From Bacteroidia bacterium (GTDB taxonomy: Bacteria > Bacteroidota > Bacteroidia > Flavobacteriales > Flavobacteriaceae): 64,000 bases of DNA. The stretch is taken from positions 434,001-498,000 of the forward strand of contig JAUIBP010000001.1 in the NCBI GenBank assembly GCA_030427735.1, written 5' to 3'. The position numbers and the translations under genes were made by a program. The notes below the pieces were generated by a model. It ran no database searches, was not told the origin of the DNA, and worked only from the letters and a program-made list of their open reading frames with translations. The stretch's first letter is position 1. The number at the start of each line of letters is the position of its first letter. This document shows positions 60,874 to 64,000 of this stretch, one piece after another.

Positions 60874-62658
60874 ATGAAACACTTTTACATATTCATTTTA
60901 TTTACACTTAACGTTTTCCTTGGGGTTGCTCAAGTCACTCCTCCCGAAGACCTACAAGATTACTACACTACTGTCGATTTTACAAAAACCGGATTAGAAC
61001 TTAAAACCGACCTCAGCGCCGTAACTATTAGCAAGCACACTAAAAACCTAACCTATAGCCAAGTTTGGAATGCACTAAAGGTTACAGATTTAGATCCTAC
61101 TAATGCCAACAACGTATTACTCGTTTATGGTTTTGACGACACCGATGGCAATTTATCTACAGACAGAAGCCGCAATAAAAACAATAATGGCGGTAATAAT
61201 GGCGATTGGAACCGCGAGCATATTTACCCAAAATCTCTTGGTACGCCTAATTTAGGTGAAGATGGCCCTGGAGCCGATGCCCAAATGTTACGTCCGAGCG
61301 ATGTTGGAAGAAATGCCGATCGTAACAATTTAAAATATGCAGACGGCGCGGGACACTCCGATTTCTCTAACAATGGCTGGTACCCTGGCGACGAATGGAA
61401 AGGCGATTGTGCAAGAATTATCATGTACATGTATTTGAGATATGGCGACCGCTGTCTACCATCGAATGTTGGTTTTGGAACTACCGAAGCAACTCCAGAC
61501 GATATGATTGACCTGTTTCTAGAATGGAATGTTGAAGATCCTGTATCGGACTTCGAACGTACTAGAAATACATACCATGCCAATACCAGTAATACCTATG
61601 CCCAAGGAAATAGAAATCCGTTTATAGACAATCCGTATTTAGCAACTGCTATTTGGGGAGGGCCTGAAGCCGAAAACACTTGGGACAATCATCCTAACGA
61701 CGATACCGAAGCACCTACAATACCAACAAATTTAGCCGCTTCTAATATTCAAGCCAACAGTTTTACCTTAAATTGGACAGCTTCAACAGACAACGTAGCC
61801 GTTGCGTCTTACTCTATAAACATCGACGACGATTTTTTCAATTTTGCATACACCAACAGCATCACCATTCAAGATCTTACACCTAGCACAACCTACACGG
61901 TAAGCATATATGCCATAGATACTTCTGGAAATTATTCCGAAGAAAGCGAATCTATTACAGTTACAACAACCGAAGCGTCTAATGAAGCCTACTGTACCGA
62001 AGAGACTTTTAGCAATATTGGCGCCAGCGAAAGTAATTATGCTACAAGAGTTTGGACAGGAGATAATACCATGGATTGGCGAGCTACCGAGGCCAGAACC
62101 GACCAAAATATGAATGGCAGCAGAGTTATTGCCATAAGAGACGGTATACTTACACCACCAAGAACTTCTGGAGGTATTGGCCAATTAACCGTAACCACGC
62201 AACGCGTATTTAGTGGTACAGCAGGAACTTTCGATTTGGTAATTAATGGCACTAAAGTTGGCGAAATACCTTATGGTGATGCCATGCAAACCACAACAAT
62301 AGAAAACCTAAATATAGAAGGCGTAATCCAAATAGAAATCAACAACAACAGCACCGCCAGTAATCGCGTTATGTTTGATGATTTACGTTGGACTTGTTTT
62401 GACGCCTTATCTGTTGAAGATAACGACTTGTCTGAGATTCAAATTTTTCCAAATCCATTCAACAACACTTTGCAAATTCAAGGTAACAACTTACAAGAAA
62501 CGCAAGTAAACGTATACAACTTACTGGGCAAATTAGTTTTATCGACCACGCTTCAAGACAGTCGAACTTTAAATACTCATGCACTTCAACCAGGTTTATA
62601 TATTTTAAAATTAAAACAAGGCGCTACAGTACTTACTAAAAAAATTATTAAACACTAA
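60874..62658 (+). CDS. T9SS-secreted endonuclease I family protein
   Basis: 594 aa. Signal peptide FILFTLNVFLGVAQ. The endonuclease I domain (about 45-265) contains the His-Me-finger core WNREHIYPKSLG, then GADAQMLRPSDVGRNADRNN. After it come a fibronectin type III domain (about 285-375, LAASNIQANSFTLNWTASTD), a beta-rich domain of the carbohydrate-binding type (about 390-510, NIGASESNYATRVWTGDN), and a T9SS sorting domain (IQIFPNPFNNTLQIQGNN). It would digest DNA outside the cell, fitting the S1/P1 nuclease elsewhere in the window. A terminator follows. Confidence 0.92.
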   Translation: MKHFYIFILFTLNVFLGVAQVTPPEDLQDYYTTVDFTKTGLELKTDLSAVTISKHTKNLTYSQVWNALKVTDLDPTNANNVLLVYGFDDTDGNLSTDRSRNKNNNGGNNGDWNREHIYPKSLGTPNLGEDGPGADAQMLRPSDVGRNADRNNLKYADGAGHSDFSNNGWYPGDEWKGDCARIIMYMYLRYGDRCLPSNVGFGTTEATPDDMIDLFLEWNVEDPVSDFERTRNTYHANTSNTYAQGNRNPFIDNPYLATAIWGGPEAENTWDNHPNDDTEAPTIPTNLAASNIQANSFTLNWTASTDNVAVASYSINIDDDFFNFAYTNSITIQDLTPSTTYTVSIYAIDTSGNYSEESESITVTTTEASNEAYCTEETFSNIGASESNYATRVWTGDNTMDWRATEARTDQNMNGSRVIAIRDGILTPPRTSGGIGQLTVTTQRVFSGTAGTFDLVINGTKVGEIPYGDAMQTTTIENLNIEGVIQIEINNNSTASNRVMFDDLRWTCFDALSVEDNDLSEIQIFPNPFNNTLQIQGNNLQETQVNVYNLLGKLVLSTTLQDSRTLNTHALQPGLYILKLKQGATVLTKKIIKH

Positions 62659-62700
62659 TTCTGCTTTAACATAAAAACCAAGTGCAATTTTATTGCATGA

Positions 62701-62732
62701 CAAAAGCAACTCTAATCGGGTTGCTTTTTTAT
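62701..62732 (+). terminator. Terminator of the endonuclease gene
   Basis: AAAAGCAAC (62702-62710) pairs with GTTGCTTTT (62720-62728), followed by further T. Confidence 0.85.
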
Positions 62733-62764
62733 TTACAGCAAGCCAATAAAGACTGTAATAATTA

Positions 62765-62797
62765 TTGATATAATATCGACAAAAAACACTAATTTTG
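62765..62797 (+). promoter_or_regulatory. Promoter of purL (TTG-N22-TAATTTTG)
   Basis: TTG (62765-62767), 22 bases, TAATTTTG (62790-62797), leaving about 30 bases before the start. No purine riboswitch or other leader structure was seen. Confidence 0.5.
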
Positions 62798-62830
62798 TGC
62801 TTTCTAAAAAACAACGCAAACCCGAACATA

Positions 62831-64000
62831 ATGATTCATTTCTTTGGAAACGTAAACAGCAAAGTATTTGCTGTACAAACAGTAAAAGAATTATCTTCTG
62901 AAACCATTCAAAAATTAACATGGTTATTTGGCAACCAGCCTAAAATAGAGCAAGCATCATTAGATGCTTTTTTTGTTGGGCCAAGAGCAGCTATGATTAC
63001 GCCTTGGAGTACCAATGCGGTAGAAATAACCCAAAACATGGGGATTTCAGACATCATTCGAATTGAGGAATTCGAAGCTGTTTCTGAAGATTTCAAAGGT
63101 TACGACCCGATGATTTCTGAAAAATTCAACGGATTAGACCAAGAATCATTCACTATAGATATCAAGCCAGAACCTATTCTGGATATTGAAGATATTGCGG
63201 CTTACAACATTCAGGAAGGGCTTTCTTTAAGTGATGAAGAAGTGGCTTACTTAGAAGGTGTTTCTGAAAAAATTGGTCGCCCGTTAACCGATTCAGAAGT
63301 TTTCGGTTTCTCTCAAGTAAATAGTGAGCACTGTCGTCACAAAATTTTCAACGGCACTTTTGTTATTGATGGTGAAGTAAAACCGACATCATTATTTAAA
63401 ATGATTCGTAAAACGTCTGAAACGAATCCTAACGATATTGTTTCAGCCTATAAAGACAACGTGGCTTTTGTAAAGGGACCTGTTGTTGAGCAATTTGCTC
63501 CTAAAACAGCTGATAAACCAGACTTCTATGAAACTAAAGATTTCGAATCTGTGATTTCATTAAAAGCGGAGACGCACAACTTCCCAACCACCGTAGAGCC
63601 TTTTAATGGTGCTGCAACAGGTTCTGGAGGTGAAATTCGTGACCGTTTAGCTGGAGGAAAAGGATCCTTACCTTTAGCTGGTACTGCGGTTTATATGACG
63701 TCTTATTCGCGTTTGGAAGAAAACCGTCCTTGGGAAAAAGCCATGGACGAGCGCAAATGGCTATACCAAACACCAATGGATATCTTAATCAAGGCTTCTA
63801 ACGGAGCTTCAGATTTTGGTAATAAATTTGGTCAGCCATTAATCTGTGGTTCGGTATTAACATTTGAACACGAAGAAGACACTTCGACTGCGCTCAGTAC
63901 AGGTGCTAGAAAATTAGGTTTCGACAAGGTGATTATGCAAGCCGGAGGTATTGGGTATGGTAAAGCTGAACAAGCTTTAAAAGATACTCCTAAAACCGGT
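62831..64000 (+). CDS. purL: Phosphoribosylformylglycinamidine synthase, long form (3' end cut)
   Basis: 390 codons are open to the window edge from ATG 62831. The long single-chain enzyme (about 1220 aa) makes FGAM from FGAR, glutamine and ATP in purine synthesis. The N-terminal PurS-like part starts MIHFFGNVNSKVFAVQTVKE; the catalytic FGAM domain shows VFGFSQVNSEHCRHKIFNG, KAETHNFPTTVEPFNGAATG and SGGEIRDRLAGG, and a Gly-rich GGIGYGKAEQ at the edge. The C-terminal half with the glutaminase lies outside the window. Confidence 0.96.
   Translation, partial: MIHFFGNVNSKVFAVQTVKELSSETIQKLTWLFGNQPKIEQASLDAFFVGPRAAMITPWSTNAVEITQNMGISDIIRIEEFEAVSEDFKGYDPMISEKFNGLDQESFTIDIKPEPILDIEDIAAYNIQEGLSLSDEEVAYLEGVSEKIGRPLTDSEVFGFSQVNSEHCRHKIFNGTFVIDGEVKPTSLFKMIRKTSETNPNDIVSAYKDNVAFVKGPVVEQFAPKTADKPDFYETKDFESVISLKAETHNFPTTVEPFNGAATGSGGEIRDRLAGGKGSLPLAGTAVYMTSYSRLEENRPWEKAMDERKWLYQTPMDILIKASNGASDFGNKFGQPLICGSVLTFEHEEDTSTALSTGARKLGFDKVIMQAGGIGYGKAEQALKDTPKTG

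Overview
The window is an AT-rich, densely packed piece of chromosome from a member of the Bacteroidota, most likely a marine-type Flavobacteriaceae. The reasons are internal. Many genes carry the -7 promoter box TAnnTTTG used by this phylum, a few with a TTG or TTTG about 18-22 bases upstream. Two large secreted proteins end in type IX secretion (T9SS) sorting domains. Lipoproteins are frequent. Family types typical of the group are present: a single-chain serine dehydratase, zinc-free type B L31, a GlmU-like NTP_transf_4 protein, a DUF4199 protein and an ECF-sigma/Spy-like module. No phage, insertion sequence, CRISPR array, tRNA or rRNA was seen. The genes at both window edges are cut: a TlpA-like lipoprotein on the left and purL on the right.

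Layout. 1-11 kb: TlpA-like lipoprotein (-), pheT, two tandem cold-shock genes (-), a DUF2007 protein, a YbiT-like ABC-F ATPase (-), a thioredoxin-fold lipoprotein, and a carB that lacks its usual allosteric domain (-). 11-22 kb: rpmH, an envelope protein pair, a lone ExbB/TolQ-like protein, a LytS/LytTR two-component pair, lpdA, an Lrp regulator divergent from a methionine gamma-lyase-like enzyme, nhaC, and a peroxiredoxin-thioredoxin-DUF6952 operon. 22-34 kb: a possible lysozyme inhibitor, dnaK, a large T9SS-secreted choice-of-anchor protein, an outer-membrane barrel, sdaA, an NTF2-like protein, panB and an RluA-type pseudouridine synthase. 33-41 kb: a three-gene sensory operon (unknown 140-aa protein, 7-TM protein, histidine kinase), comM/yifB, tilS, a sigma-factor-like orphan, pabB and an aldose epimerase. 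41-51 kb: DEAD-box helicase, S1/P1 nuclease, MltD-like transglycosylase, alpha/beta hydrolase, a GNAT-like fold protein, a lipocalin-like lipoprotein, mtaB, a solute-binding lipoprotein, a GlmU-like protein and rpmE2. 51-64 kb: DUF4199, a polyprenyl-phosphate-type glycosyltransferase, a phosphohexomutase, an MsbA-like ABC exporter, an ECF sigma/anti-sigma-like/Spy-like operon, a Ycf48-like lipoprotein, an RsmB-type methyltransferase, a T9SS-secreted endonuclease I, and purL.

Most of the window is housekeeping and envelope biology, and no defence or biosynthetic island is visible. The most unusual DNA structures are two copies of a cloverleaf-shaped repeat, each nested inside the stem of a terminator between convergent genes. 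Other points of interest are an ABC-F protein with one composite ATP site eroded on both sides, a GNAT-like protein without the acetyl-CoA loop, a sigma-like orphan, an anti-sigma-like protein with a duplicated 12-residue motif, and a probably leaderless tilS. Several start codons are reset here because a -7 promoter box overlaps the longer reading frame.
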